A stretch of 29,189 bases of DNA. It comes from a virus. Within the stretch, counting starts at the first letter, position 1; every line of letters starts with the position of its first letter. Positions 22,161-29,189 of the stretch are shown here, piece by piece. The notes beneath the pieces were generated by a model. It ran no database searches, was not told the origin of the DNA, and was given only the letters and a program-made list of their open reading frames with translations. Both the position numbers and the translations under genes were made by a program. Location: positions 1 to 29,189 of the IMG/VR virus record IMGVR_UViG_3300045115_000022; one strand, given 5' to 3'.

Positions 22161-23033
22161 CTACCCCGCCACAAGTACGGTGTTGCAACGACACATCACG
22201 TGGGCTGGCGGCCCGCTGTAGCCGCCCGGGAACGGCTGTCCAATCAGTACGGTCTTTCCGTCCAGTGGGCCGCAGATGTTGCACACCCGCTCATCCTCGG
22301 CAGTGATCCACTTGTGCTTCTGGTCATGAGGCAATCCGCCCTCTGCCTGCAACTGCGTCCACAATTCCATGCGCCCGTTGTTCAAGGCCGTTGCCGTCTC
22401 GGTCCTGGCGATGGCCTCCGCGCGCTGGGCTAGTTTCCTCTCTGCGTACCGGGCCACCCGCTTCTCGAGTTTGTCTCCGACTACGCCCTCGTCGACAAGC
22501 TGCTTGCGGAAGTTCTCGACCGACTGCGCCTGCTTCGGCGTGAGGCCGACCACCTGCTTGATCTGCTTGGCTGCCGAGTAGGGGTGCCTGCCCGTGCTGA
22601 TGGCGTCCGACACGATGGCCCGCACGTTGTCCAGTGTGTTCTGCGTGACGGCCGCGATGTTCTGTCCGACCTGCTGCGCAATGGCCTTGCGAACATGGGG
22701 GGCCATGGGGTTGAACACGAAGCCCTCAGGTATCTCCACCTCGTCGAGCGTGATGTCCGCCGCCTTCACGAACGCCTCTTCGATGTGCGGCTCGATCTCG
22801 CCGATGCTCGCTGCCGTGGTCTCAATGCCTGTGGCCTGGTAGGCAGTCTTCCATTCGCGGGCCTCGATGCCAGCGGTCACGCCGTCGATGTCAACCCCAT
22901 CCCGCATGAGTCGAAATGCTACTCGAGCCTGCTTGCGGATCTTGCCCTCGGTGCGGGCCTCAAGCGCGGCATACTTGCCTGACTTTCCCCTGACCGCCCG
23001 GGTGACCGGTGCGTTGTTGGCCCGGAATGTCAT
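22161..23033 (-). CDS. Phage Mu F-like minor head protein
   Basis: 290 residues ending in the Mu F-like domain (about 140-285). The helix RAEAIARTETATALNNGRMELW (204-225) is followed by KWITAEDERVCNICGPLDGK with Cys251 and Cys254, then PPAHVMCRC with His278, Cys281 and Cys283, which probably bind a metal. The N-terminal half is helical. Such proteins sit near the portal, and some are ejected into the host. No toxin domain is fused to it here. The start overlaps the portal stop as ATGA. Confidence 0.88.
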   Translation of the reverse strand: MTFRANNAPVTRAVRGKSGKYAALEARTEGKIRKQARVAFRLMRDGVDIDGVTAGIEAREWKTAYQATGIETTAASIGEIEPHIEEAFVKAADITLDEVEIPEGFVFNPMAPHVRKAIAQQVGQNIAAVTQNTLDNVRAIVSDAISTGRHPYSAAKQIKQVVGLTPKQAQSVENFRKQLVDEGVVGDKLEKRVARYAERKLAQRAEAIARTETATALNNGRMELWTQLQAEGGLPHDQKHKWITAEDERVCNICGPLDGKTVLIGQPFPGGYSGPPAHVMCRCNTVLVAG

Positions 23034-24361
23034 TCCGCCGTCTCCGCCTGTGGCAGGCCAGCGATGCGGCGCAAGTGGGCCTCCAGTGCCCCATCCGGAA
23101 GGATGGCAGTGGCGCTCGTGAGCTTGGCCACGTAGTCGGCGATATTCTGGAGGTCCGGCGTCTCGATGTCACCAAACCGGATCTTCGGCCACGCCTCGGC
23201 CGGGATCGCATTGTAGGTCATGAGTCTGGCAATCAACACCCGGTTGATCGTGGCTGCGATGATTTGGAGCCAAGCCCCGATTGCCGCAGCGAAGATGCTT
23301 GTCTTGCTGTCGGCAAGCGCCCATGAGCCAGACTTCTCGTGTCCGAGCAGCACGAAGTCCGCCAGGCACGTCATGAGGATCTCCATGTTCTTGCGAGCAA
23401 TCACGGCGCCGGTGTTGGCGTTGGCGATGCTGCCGCTCGAGGAGATCAACTCGAACTTCATCAGCAGGTTGCCCTTGTCATCGTAGATCGCCGGCAGGGC
23501 AAGCCCGGCCTGCTCATCGATGCGGATGCGGCGCATCGCTTCCTGTAGGTCCTGGTATGCCGCCTGCTCGGCATCGGTCGCGGAATCGCTGCTCCATTCC
23601 GCCGGGTGGTAAAAGACCGGGAAGCCGGCCATATGCCGCTCGATCCCGATGGCCTCGTACTCTTCGATGCGCTTCTTGAAGTACCAGGGCCGATAGGCGT
23701 TCCGCAAGATGCTTACGCCCTCGGGGTTGTTCTTGGCGCTCGACGTGCGGAACAGCACCAGTCGGTCGGCTGGAATGTAGACGTTGCGGTAGCTCGGTGG
23801 GGCCATCTGGTACATTCCGAGCACGTCCCCATTCTCTGCCAGCTCCCACCTATCCACCGTGGTCTGTGCCCGCAGCGGAAGCTTCTTCCACCCGATCCGC
23901 CCGTCCTCCCGCTTCATATAGACGGGCTCGAATGGGGCGAACCCGTAGGGGAGCATCGAAAGAACTTCGCTCATGAAGTCCGACCAGGTGTGCTCCATTC
24001 CGTCGCGGCAGGAGTTGAACAGGGCGGCTGCCTCTTCTCCTCTGGGGTGGTCCGCCACCTCGGTCTGCGGCTCGACCTGCCGGATGAGTTTGTCGATGGT
24101 GAAGAGCATGGCCCCGACAGCGGGGTCGTTGCAGGCCATCTCCTGCCGGGTCTTCATCCCCTGCGAGCCGTTCCACGCGAGCAGGAAGTCATCCCGGATG
24201 TAGCCCGCCGTGTGATTGAGCCCCGTGCTTCCGAGTTCGCTGTTCAGTTGGAGGCGGCCGATCTTGGCATCCCTGGTCGTTGCTGGTGTCGGTGCCTGTG
24301 CGTGCTCGATGGGTTGAGGTGTGGCCTGCATCTCTCGGTCTGCCTTGCGTTTCTTCCCCAT
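23030..24361 (-). CDS. Portal protein, Mu gp29-like (DUF935)
   Basis: 443 residues from ATG 24361, with GGAGG eight bases upstream; a GTG two codons earlier overlaps the terminase stop. Family signatures are MACNDPAVGAMLFTIDKLIRQ, SDFMSEVLSMLPYGFAPFEPVYM, GVSILRNAYRPWYFKKRIEEYEAIGIERHMAGFPVFYHP, and a C-terminal IAATINRVLIARLMTYN-x-x-x-x-AWPKIRFGDIETPDLQ region. This is the layout of Mu gp29-like portals, which form the dodecameric DNA gate at one capsid vertex. The basic N-terminal tail precedes the conserved part. Confidence 0.9.
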   Translation of the reverse strand: MGKKRKADREMQATPQPIEHAQAPTPATTRDAKIGRLQLNSELGSTGLNHTAGYIRDDFLLAWNGSQGMKTRQEMACNDPAVGAMLFTIDKLIRQVEPQTEVADHPRGEEAAALFNSCRDGMEHTWSDFMSEVLSMLPYGFAPFEPVYMKREDGRIGWKKLPLRAQTTVDRWELAENGDVLGMYQMAPPSYRNVYIPADRLVLFRTSSAKNNPEGVSILRNAYRPWYFKKRIEEYEAIGIERHMAGFPVFYHPAEWSSDSATDAEQAAYQDLQEAMRRIRIDEQAGLALPAIYDDKGNLLMKFELISSSGSIANANTGAVIARKNMEILMTCLADFVLLGHEKSGSWALADSKTSIFAAAIGAWLQIIAATINRVLIARLMTYNAIPAEAWPKIRFGDIETPDLQNIADYVAKLTSATAILPDGALEAHLRRIAGLPQAETAE

Positions 24362-24363
24362 CG

Positions 24364-25890
24364 TCACGGCCTCCAGGGACTGCTCTGTGTGATGCCGACT
24401 CCAACGCGTATACCACCGAGGCGCTTGCGCTGTCTAGTTTCTTCTTCCCTGGCGATACAGCGCCAGATGTAGGAGGCCATGAGCCGGTCCCCCGTGTGTG
24501 CCCCGAGTTGGAATGCAAGCATCTCCCGTATCCACTCGGCAATCTCGGCCGTGGCCGGCCGTACGATTCCGTTGGCGTCCACGACGGATGGGATGATCCA
24601 CTTGCCGTTGTAGAGCTCGAGGCCGATGCTCTCGACCCCCGTGGCCGGGTCCCACTTGTCCGAGGTCGTGCTCCGTCCGACGATTGGAATTGCCGTATCC
24701 TCAACCACGTCCTGCCTGAGCCAGTCCTGCACCCCGTTGTCCTCGACGCCGATCAGCGAACGGAAGGCGTCGTGCTTGCGGGCGATGGTCTTCTTGAGAT
24801 CAGGACTGGTCATTCGCCCGGCGTCCACTTCGACCAGGTGCCGGTCCCCGTTGAGCAAGAGCGATGCAGTGAAGAACGCGGACAGGTCCCCCTTTTTCTT
24901 GTGCTTGCCTCCGGCTGGATCGAGTGCCGTGATGGTGCAGACGGCACCCTGCGGCACGACGCCCGCCGGGATGCCGCGGCCACGGTCGAGCCCCTTGCGA
25001 ACCCACTCCTCTTTGATGCGACGGAAACTGTCGTCCATGCACAGGTTGCGCATGGTTCGGGCGAACTCGATGGGACCGAGCGTATCGGCAATCTGCCGCA
25101 GGAGCTGCGCCGTGAATTTGCCAGGCCAGAGGATGTTGTCGAAGTTCTCGTCGCACGCCTCGTAGCGCAGCATCCGGTAGCCGTGGCGGGCGACCAGCAG
25201 GTGCCCGAGGTCCTCGTCATTCCACGAGGTCATGATCACGACGATGCGGCCCCGGCCGTCGAAGCGGGACTCGAAGGTGGCAAGGTACCAGGCCAGGGCT
25301 TTCTCGCGCTGCGCCTGCGTCCATGTGTTCTCGAAGTCGCAGGGATCGTCCACGACCCCAACATCCAGGCGGGCGCCGATGACCGCACCGCCAATGCCGA
25401 TGGCTTGCAGGCCCGGGTCCTTGGCGTTGATTGCTCCGGCAAAGAACAACTCCTTGTCCTGCCACTTACCCGCTGGGTCTTGCCTCAGCGCGGGGAAAAT
25501 GGCTTTCAGGCGGGGGTTGCTCTCGATGTCCCGGCGTACCGCCATGAGGCGATCAACGGCGGCCGATTGCTCGTTGCAGAGGATTGCCGCCTTCGTGTTG
25601 GGATTGGCTCCGATCTGCCTGGTGAGCCAGGATCGGGCAAGGCACTCTGTCTTGCCGTGGCCGGCGGGGGCAAAGATGACGAGGCGGACGATGGGCTTGC
25701 CGTCCGGGTCAAGCGGCCAGTCCTGTGCGTCAATGGCGGCTTCCCATTCGCGTTGGAACGGCTGCGTCTCCCACGGCTTGCCGGTGCGGCTGTCCCGGTA
25801 GACGAGGCGGTTGAACACAGCGGGGTCGGTGCGGGCGCGGCGGGCGAGCAGTTCCGCTGCGGCGGCCCGTTGCTCAGGGGGGAGTGTCAT
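24364..25890 (-). CDS. terL: Terminase large subunit
   Basis: 508 residues. The ATPase half shows FAPAGHGKTE (73-82, a deviant Walker A), LDVGVVDDP (175-183, Walker B with the catalytic acid) and MTSWNDED (220-227, coupling motif). The nuclease half has TALDPAGG (Asp324), GVEDNG (Glu383, Asp384) and a later acidic residue typical of the RNase H-like fold. It translocates and cuts phage DNA during packaging at the portal. ATG 25890 has no Shine-Dalgarno of its own within range and overlaps the stop of a 21-codon ORF as ATGA, so its translation probably depends on ribosomes leaving that ORF. Confidence 0.93.
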   Translation of the reverse strand: MTLPPEQRAAAAELLARRARTDPAVFNRLVYRDSRTGKPWETQPFQREWEAAIDAQDWPLDPDGKPIVRLVIFAPAGHGKTECLARSWLTRQIGANPNTKAAILCNEQSAAVDRLMAVRRDIESNPRLKAIFPALRQDPAGKWQDKELFFAGAINAKDPGLQAIGIGGAVIGARLDVGVVDDPCDFENTWTQAQREKALAWYLATFESRFDGRGRIVVIMTSWNDEDLGHLLVARHGYRMLRYEACDENFDNILWPGKFTAQLLRQIADTLGPIEFARTMRNLCMDDSFRRIKEEWVRKGLDRGRGIPAGVVPQGAVCTITALDPAGGKHKKKGDLSAFFTASLLLNGDRHLVEVDAGRMTSPDLKKTIARKHDAFRSLIGVEDNGVQDWLRQDVVEDTAIPIVGRSTTSDKWDPATGVESIGLELYNGKWIIPSVVDANGIVRPATAEIAEWIREMLAFQLGAHTGDRLMASYIWRCIAREEETRQRKRLGGIRVGVGITQSSPWRP

Positions 25891-25952
25891 GCGATCAACT
25901 GCGCCTGCTTCCCGGTCTCCAACTTGCCATCGTCCTGCCTCGGCCTGCCCAT
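25887..25952 (-). CDS. 21-codon coupled leader ORF between terS and terL
   Basis: The tiny frame encodes MGRPRQDDGKLETGKQAQLIA. Its ATG overlaps the terS stop (TGATG) and its stop overlaps the terL start (ATGA). GGAGAGGG lies about seven bases before its ATG, whereas terL has none nearby. The arrangement indicates translational coupling rather than a working peptide. Confidence 0.5.
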   Translation of the reverse strand: MGRPRQDDGKLETGKQAQLIA

Positions 25953-26659
25953 CAGTTCGCCCTCTCCTTTTTGGCCTGCTTGATCGCCTGCTCCATTTCC
26001 GGCCGCTGCTTCGCCACGGCGACCCCGATCTCGGCCAGATAGTCGACGAGCTGCTCGTCGGTCAGGTCTTCAACGAGGGCCGTCGCTCCGGTACGTCCGT
26101 CCCGGATCTCGCCGCTGTGCTGCACCTCGAGTTTGGCCTCGCTCTTCCAGTGCTCCCGACTTCGGTTGCAGAGCCAGAACTTGATCGCGGCGATGTCGGG
26201 CGGAAGGAAGTTCCCTGCCTTGTCCCGGAATGCCTGGCCGGTCGCCCGGTTCCACAGCGCCTTGGTCACAGAGCGGGTGCCTTTGGCGCGCGCCTCACGT
26301 AGCCTAGCCACGACATCGGGGTGCAAGGCAAGCCCGCCCTTCCAACTCTCATACGGAATGCCGTACAGCTCCGCGATCTCAGAATCGGAGCACCCGATGG
26401 CCGCCATGCCGAAAGCCTCCTCCGGCAGCCGTTGCACAGCATGCAGGTCCTCCGGGCGCGTGTCAGGTACCTGCCCGCGCATGGGGCGTGGTCGCACCTT
26501 CCCGCTCGCGGTCAGGCCATAGGGCGCGAACGGGGAGCCGTCTTCCGCGCGTCCGAACGGGGCGGACTGGTCGAGTTTCCGCGCGGGCTTCTCCGGCCGG
26601 TTCTGCTTCCTGCGCCTGCGCCTGTGTGCGGGCTTCTTGTCTTTGGGGGTGGTTGCCAT
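25952..26659 (-). CDS. terS: Terminase small subunit
   Basis: 235 residues from ATG 26659, with AGGAG five bases upstream; a GTG at 26680 is less likely. A very basic N-terminus (HRRRRRKQNR) and linker precede a helix-turn-helix-like part, EEAFGMAAIGCSDSEIAELYGIPYESWKGGLALHPDVVARLREARAKGT. Then follow VTKALWNRATG and PPDIAAIKFWLCNRSREHWKSEAKLE, a segment common in small terminases, and an acidic helical tail. It recognises phage DNA and recruits the large subunit. The basic arginine run is unusually long and may help DNA binding. Confidence 0.82.
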   Translation of the reverse strand: MATTPKDKKPAHRRRRRKQNRPEKPARKLDQSAPFGRAEDGSPFAPYGLTASGKVRPRPMRGQVPDTRPEDLHAVQRLPEEAFGMAAIGCSDSEIAELYGIPYESWKGGLALHPDVVARLREARAKGTRSVTKALWNRATGQAFRDKAGNFLPPDIAAIKFWLCNRSREHWKSEAKLEVQHSGEIRDGRTGATALVEDLTDEQLVDYLAEIGVAVAKQRPEMEQAIKQAKKERAN

Positions 26660-26684
26660 TGTCTCTCCTGCATACATCACATCC

Positions 26685-26700
26685 CCGTCCTACCGGACGG
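26685..26700 (-). other. GC stem-loop before the terminase genes
   Basis: CCGTCC and GGACGG form a perfect six-base-pair stem with a four-base loop in the 65-base gap upstream of terS. No T-run follows it on the minus strand. It is the third such stem-loop at a gene border in this block. Confidence 0.45.
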
Positions 26701-26724
26701 TACTACACTACGGGCGCGGGCGCA

Positions 26725-28092
26725 CTAGCGAGTGAGGCGCTCGTCTCGAGTTGCGGCCAGCACCTTATCCGTGAGTGGCATTCTCACATCGTGTGCCCCG
26801 ATCTGCTGGAATTCAAAGCACCCGCGATCAAGGGCGACCCCGCTCATCGGCTGACCAGCCAAATCAAACAGCCTCGTTGGAATTGCGGCCCCCGTGTCGA
26901 CGCATGGGGATTCGATTCCCGGCTGCCAGCGCAATTGATAGTCGAGCGTTGCCTCGTCCCGGAACAGTGGGTCGCCATTCAGATCGGTGGCCGACACCGG
27001 CCAATTGACAGAGTATCTGTTCGCCGTCGCCCAATTGAACGAGGAGCCCGCAACGCCACCCGCCACCGTGTAAAACTCGCTCGCGGTAGAGTTGTGTGCA
27101 ATGCAGTTCGTGACGAAGCGTCCGCCGGCTGCCGGGACGGACTGCATGGAGATCCCCTCCTCGCCTCCAATCACGGTGCAGTTCTGGACGTTGCTATTCT
27201 GCAAGATGGGATGCACCTGCACGCCATCGTAGACAATCCCGCGGTCCGTTGTCGGAGATGAGAAGCCATATGCCAGAAGATTTTGCATGGTTGCGCTGCG
27301 ATTAGACACGAAGAACACACGGATCGCTCCACCGGCACTGAGTGCATACGCAGATGAATCGAGATAGGTGGCAAAGTCATTGGCGCCAGACCCATAGAAC
27401 CCATACAGGGAGGCCCCAGTATTCACGTTACGCAGCGTGATTCCAGTCAGCAGTGGGGAAGCGGCAGTCGACGACATGCCGATGAGGTAGGTTGTTCCGG
27501 CTCCGGTGATGGTGACATTCTCAACCGTGCTGTTCTGCACTGATGCGCCAAGCCCACCACCGAGATAGATCCCCATCCAGTTCGAGCCGGCCGGATTGAC
27601 CGGAGAGTCGACGAGCAGGTCTTGAAGCACAACGGAATTCGCGTTACTGACGACGGTGAGTTGGTACACGCCGACAGCGCCGTTCGCCGTAAGGCGAAAT
27701 CCGCCGATGGTCGAGCTCGCCCCGTTGATGACGAACGGCTGCGCCCCAATGTAGCCAGTGACGACGATTCGCCCCGTCGCACTCATGGCATTGACGTTCC
27801 AGGCTGTATTGCTCGCTGCGAGCGTGAGCCAGACCGATGTCGCCCCGGTTCCGTTGAACGTGTAGTCGGCTCCGTAGTGCCGCCACGTGATCGTCGTCAC
27901 GCCGGCTGGCGGGGCGAGACTCTGATTGTTCTCCGTGTACGGTCCATAGGTTTCAATCGTGTCCCCGGTCACCAGCGCGGCGAAGCAGGAAGCGAGCGTC
28001 GAATAATCCTTTCCCGTTCCTACGGTGCGCACGGTGGCGGTCGCAGAGGACGTGACCAGACAGCACAGGATCACCAACAGAATCCGTCTCAT
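26725..28092 (-). CDS. Secreted right-handed beta-helix protein
   Basis: The 455-residue product begins at ATG 28092 with AAGGAG eight bases upstream. Residues 1-19 are a Sec signal peptide (MRRILLVILCCLVTSSATA, cleavage expected after A-T-A). The mature part is a parallel beta-helix with DYSTLASCFAALVTGDTIE, GPYTEN (50-55) and ITWRHYGADYTFNG (68-81). It ends with a DPLFRDEATLDYQLRWQPG strand and LDRGCFEFQ. The same N-terminal motifs and closing strand occur in the baseplate fusion protein at 4056-5912, so the two are paralogues. A signal peptide on a protein inside a head-tail operon is odd. It may act on the host envelope or glycans after export. No catalytic residues were identified. Confidence 0.8.
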   Translation of the reverse strand: MRRILLVILCCLVTSSATATVRTVGTGKDYSTLASCFAALVTGDTIETYGPYTENNQSLAPPAGVTTITWRHYGADYTFNGTGATSVWLTLAASNTAWNVNAMSATGRIVVTGYIGAQPFVINGASSTIGGFRLTANGAVGVYQLTVVSNANSVVLQDLLVDSPVNPAGSNWMGIYLGGGLGASVQNSTVENVTITGAGTTYLIGMSSTAASPLLTGITLRNVNTGASLYGFYGSGANDFATYLDSSAYALSAGGAIRVFFVSNRSATMQNLLAYGFSSPTTDRGIVYDGVQVHPILQNSNVQNCTVIGGEEGISMQSVPAAGGRFVTNCIAHNSTASEFYTVAGGVAGSSFNWATANRYSVNWPVSATDLNGDPLFRDEATLDYQLRWQPGIESPCVDTGAAIPTRLFDLAGQPMSGVALDRGCFEFQQIGAHDVRMPLTDKVLAATRDERLTR

Positions 28093-28490
28093 TGCGGTTC
28101 TCCTTGCGGCGGCACGACCAATGGCGCCGGGTCGATGCCCTTCACGCGCACAACCTGTCCGTCCTGGTAGGCCCATCTGCGCAGGGGGAGATCGTCAGAT
28201 CGAAAGGCCGGCGGCATGTCGACGTCTGCTGTCGCCAGCGGCGGAGTGTTGTCGCCAGGCCCCCATTCGTGACCGGCCCACACGACGGCGACGATCACGC
28301 CGGTCGCCGTGTTGTAGCAGATGGAGTGCTTCGCATGCGGGGCTTGCGGCTGCCCGGGAATAATGACAGCCGGTGGTTTCTGTGGTGCAACAGGTGGCCT
28401 TTCATCTCCGCCGCCGAATAGTCCATACACCACGACCCCGACAACAATTGCCGCACCGCCAATCATGCCATTGCGCATGAGGGGGTTCAT
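28089..28490 (-). CDS. Membrane-anchored protein with an N-terminal transmembrane helix
   Basis: The 133-residue product has a short positive N-terminus, one hydrophobic segment at about 9-26 (GMIGGAAIVVGVVVYGLFGGG) and a proline-rich linker. The rest contains CYNTATGVIVAVVWAGHEWGPG and a C-terminal part ending in VRVKGIDPAPLVV. The topology suggests a periplasmic domain. No family was recognised. The start at 28490 has GGAG seven bases upstream and overlaps the previous stop as ATGA; the end overlaps the next ATG as ATGA. Tight coupling with a secreted protein suggests a shared envelope-related job, for example anchoring. Confidence 0.62.
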   Translation of the reverse strand: MNPLMRNGMIGGAAIVVGVVVYGLFGGGDERPPVAPQKPPAVIIPGQPQAPHAKHSICYNTATGVIVAVVWAGHEWGPGDNTPPLATADVDMPPAFRSDDLPLRRWAYQDGQVVRVKGIDPAPLVVPPQGEPQ

Positions 28491-29189
28491 CGGGCGTCTC
28501 CATCGTTGTAACTGATGATTCGAACGCGCGGATTGCCAGCCGGTGCTACGGTCACGGCGTTGACGATGACGAGCAGATAGGATGCCCTCGTCTGAATGAG
28601 GGGCTGAGCGACGACGGTCTTGGTTCGGTCGCGTGAGACCTTGAACGTCGGCACAACAAGGGCGCCCACGGAGAGGTAGTCATTGAGCGCCCATGCGGCG
28701 GACGGGATGTCATTCAGCGCATAGACGATTGGCATCCATTCAAACGCATTGGCATCCGAGTCTGTCTGCGTGATCGATACCTCGTGATACTGCTTCGTCG
28801 TCGGCACCTGGTAGAGTTTCACCACCGTTCCGGCCACGATGGAGCCAGCCGGAATGACCCCTTTGTTTGCATCGGCGGTTGCCCCGCCGTCTGCCACATT
28901 GCGCCAGAGCGTGTCTTGCGGAGCCAACGCGCTGTCCACTACGCTTCCGGTTGCTGTACTGACTGGGACCGTGCTCTGGTTACTGGCGATGACGACGGGC
29001 AGGCTGGCGGCCATGAGCGCCTGGCCAAGCGTAGGCCAGAAGGTGCCATCTACCGTGATACTGTTTCCGCCGTCTTGGACATTGACTGCCAATGCCCCGG
29101 GTCCGTTTCCAACGCCGACCATGCCGTCGACGGTGAGACTTCCGCCGTTATCATCCACGCTCAAGACGCCGGTCGAGTCGCTCGCAATC
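28487..29189 (-). CDS. Phage structural protein, 5' end outside the window
   Basis: The frame stays open to the right edge, so the real start lies beyond 29189; a TTG at 29164 is in frame but is not needed. The visible 230 or so residues start with short repeats of the type GSLTVDG, GNSITVDG and ALAVNV. The phrase ALMAASLPVVIASNQSTVPV is common in phage tail or head appendage proteins. A C-terminal beta-rich part (YHEVSITQTDSDANAFEW, VVPTFKVSRD, YLLVIVNAVTVAPAGNPRVRIISYNDG) looks like a compact sandwich domain. The function is probably structural and is inferred from repeat style and place. Confidence 0.65.
   Translation of the reverse strand, partial: IASDSTGVLSVDDNGGSLTVDGMVGVGNGPGALAVNVQDGGNSITVDGTFWPTLGQALMAASLPVVIASNQSTVPVSTATGSVVDSALAPQDTLWRNVADGGATADANKGVIPAGSIVAGTVVKLYQVPTTKQYHEVSITQTDSDANAFEWMPIVYALNDIPSAAWALNDYLSVGALVVPTFKVSRDRTKTVVAQPLIQTRASYLLVIVNAVTVAPAGNPRVRIISYNDGDAR

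Noticed and set aside
1-29189. Integrated prophage with attachment site
   Set aside because: No integrase, tRNA gene or flanking direct repeat is visible, so lysogeny cannot be claimed from this window.

Overview
This window reads as part of the late region of a contractile-tailed (myovirus-type) bacteriophage or prophage with high-GC DNA. Nearly all genes lie on the minus strand in one tightly packed block, with ATGA, GTGA or TGATG overlaps at many junctions. In transcription order (right to left) the genes are: a structural or appendage protein cut by the right edge, a membrane-anchored protein, a secreted beta-helix protein, terminase small and large subunits, a Mu gp29-like portal, a Mu F-like head protein, an XkdF-like protease, a helix-turn-helix protein, a scaffold, a four-repeat decoration protein, the major capsid protein, four head-tail connector or neck proteins, a DUF3383-type sheath, the tail tube, a tail assembly chaperone, a 40-residue ORF, the tape measure, a Dit-like hub, a Pam3 gp18-like plug, a second hub protein, a Gp138-like spike, a gp25-like wedge, baseplate J, a small unknown protein, a beta-helix/DUF2612 fusion, a beta-helix tailspike, a cysteine-rich lipoprotein and an XhlA-like small membrane protein.

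On the plus strand at the far left, converging on this block, sit a RuvC-like resolvase and a small helical protein that resembles the Acb2/Tad1 group of cyclic-nucleotide sponges. They are preceded by about 460 bases with no convincing gene, which hold weak promoter-like sites and short repeats. No integrase, attachment site, tRNA, transposon or CRISPR array was seen, so free phage versus prophage cannot be decided.

The core virion is ordinary: Mu/PBSX-like head genes joined to a short, simple contractile tail of the Pam3 type. The accessory parts stand out. (1) A baseplate DUF2612 domain has a 400-residue beta-helix fused to its N-terminus. (2) A paralogous beta-helix with a Sec signal peptide sits just upstream of the terminase. 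(3) A phage-encoded lipoprotein has a cysteine pattern like that of myxobacterial surface proteins. (4) The decoration protein carries four tandem domains. (5) Translation-control features include a nested scaffold start, a 21-codon leader between terS and terL, and GC stem-loops without U-tracts at three gene borders.

The host is not certain. GC content and the lipoprotein cysteine pattern point weakly to Myxococcota or a related Gram-negative group. All functions are judged by reading the protein sequences; no database search was run.
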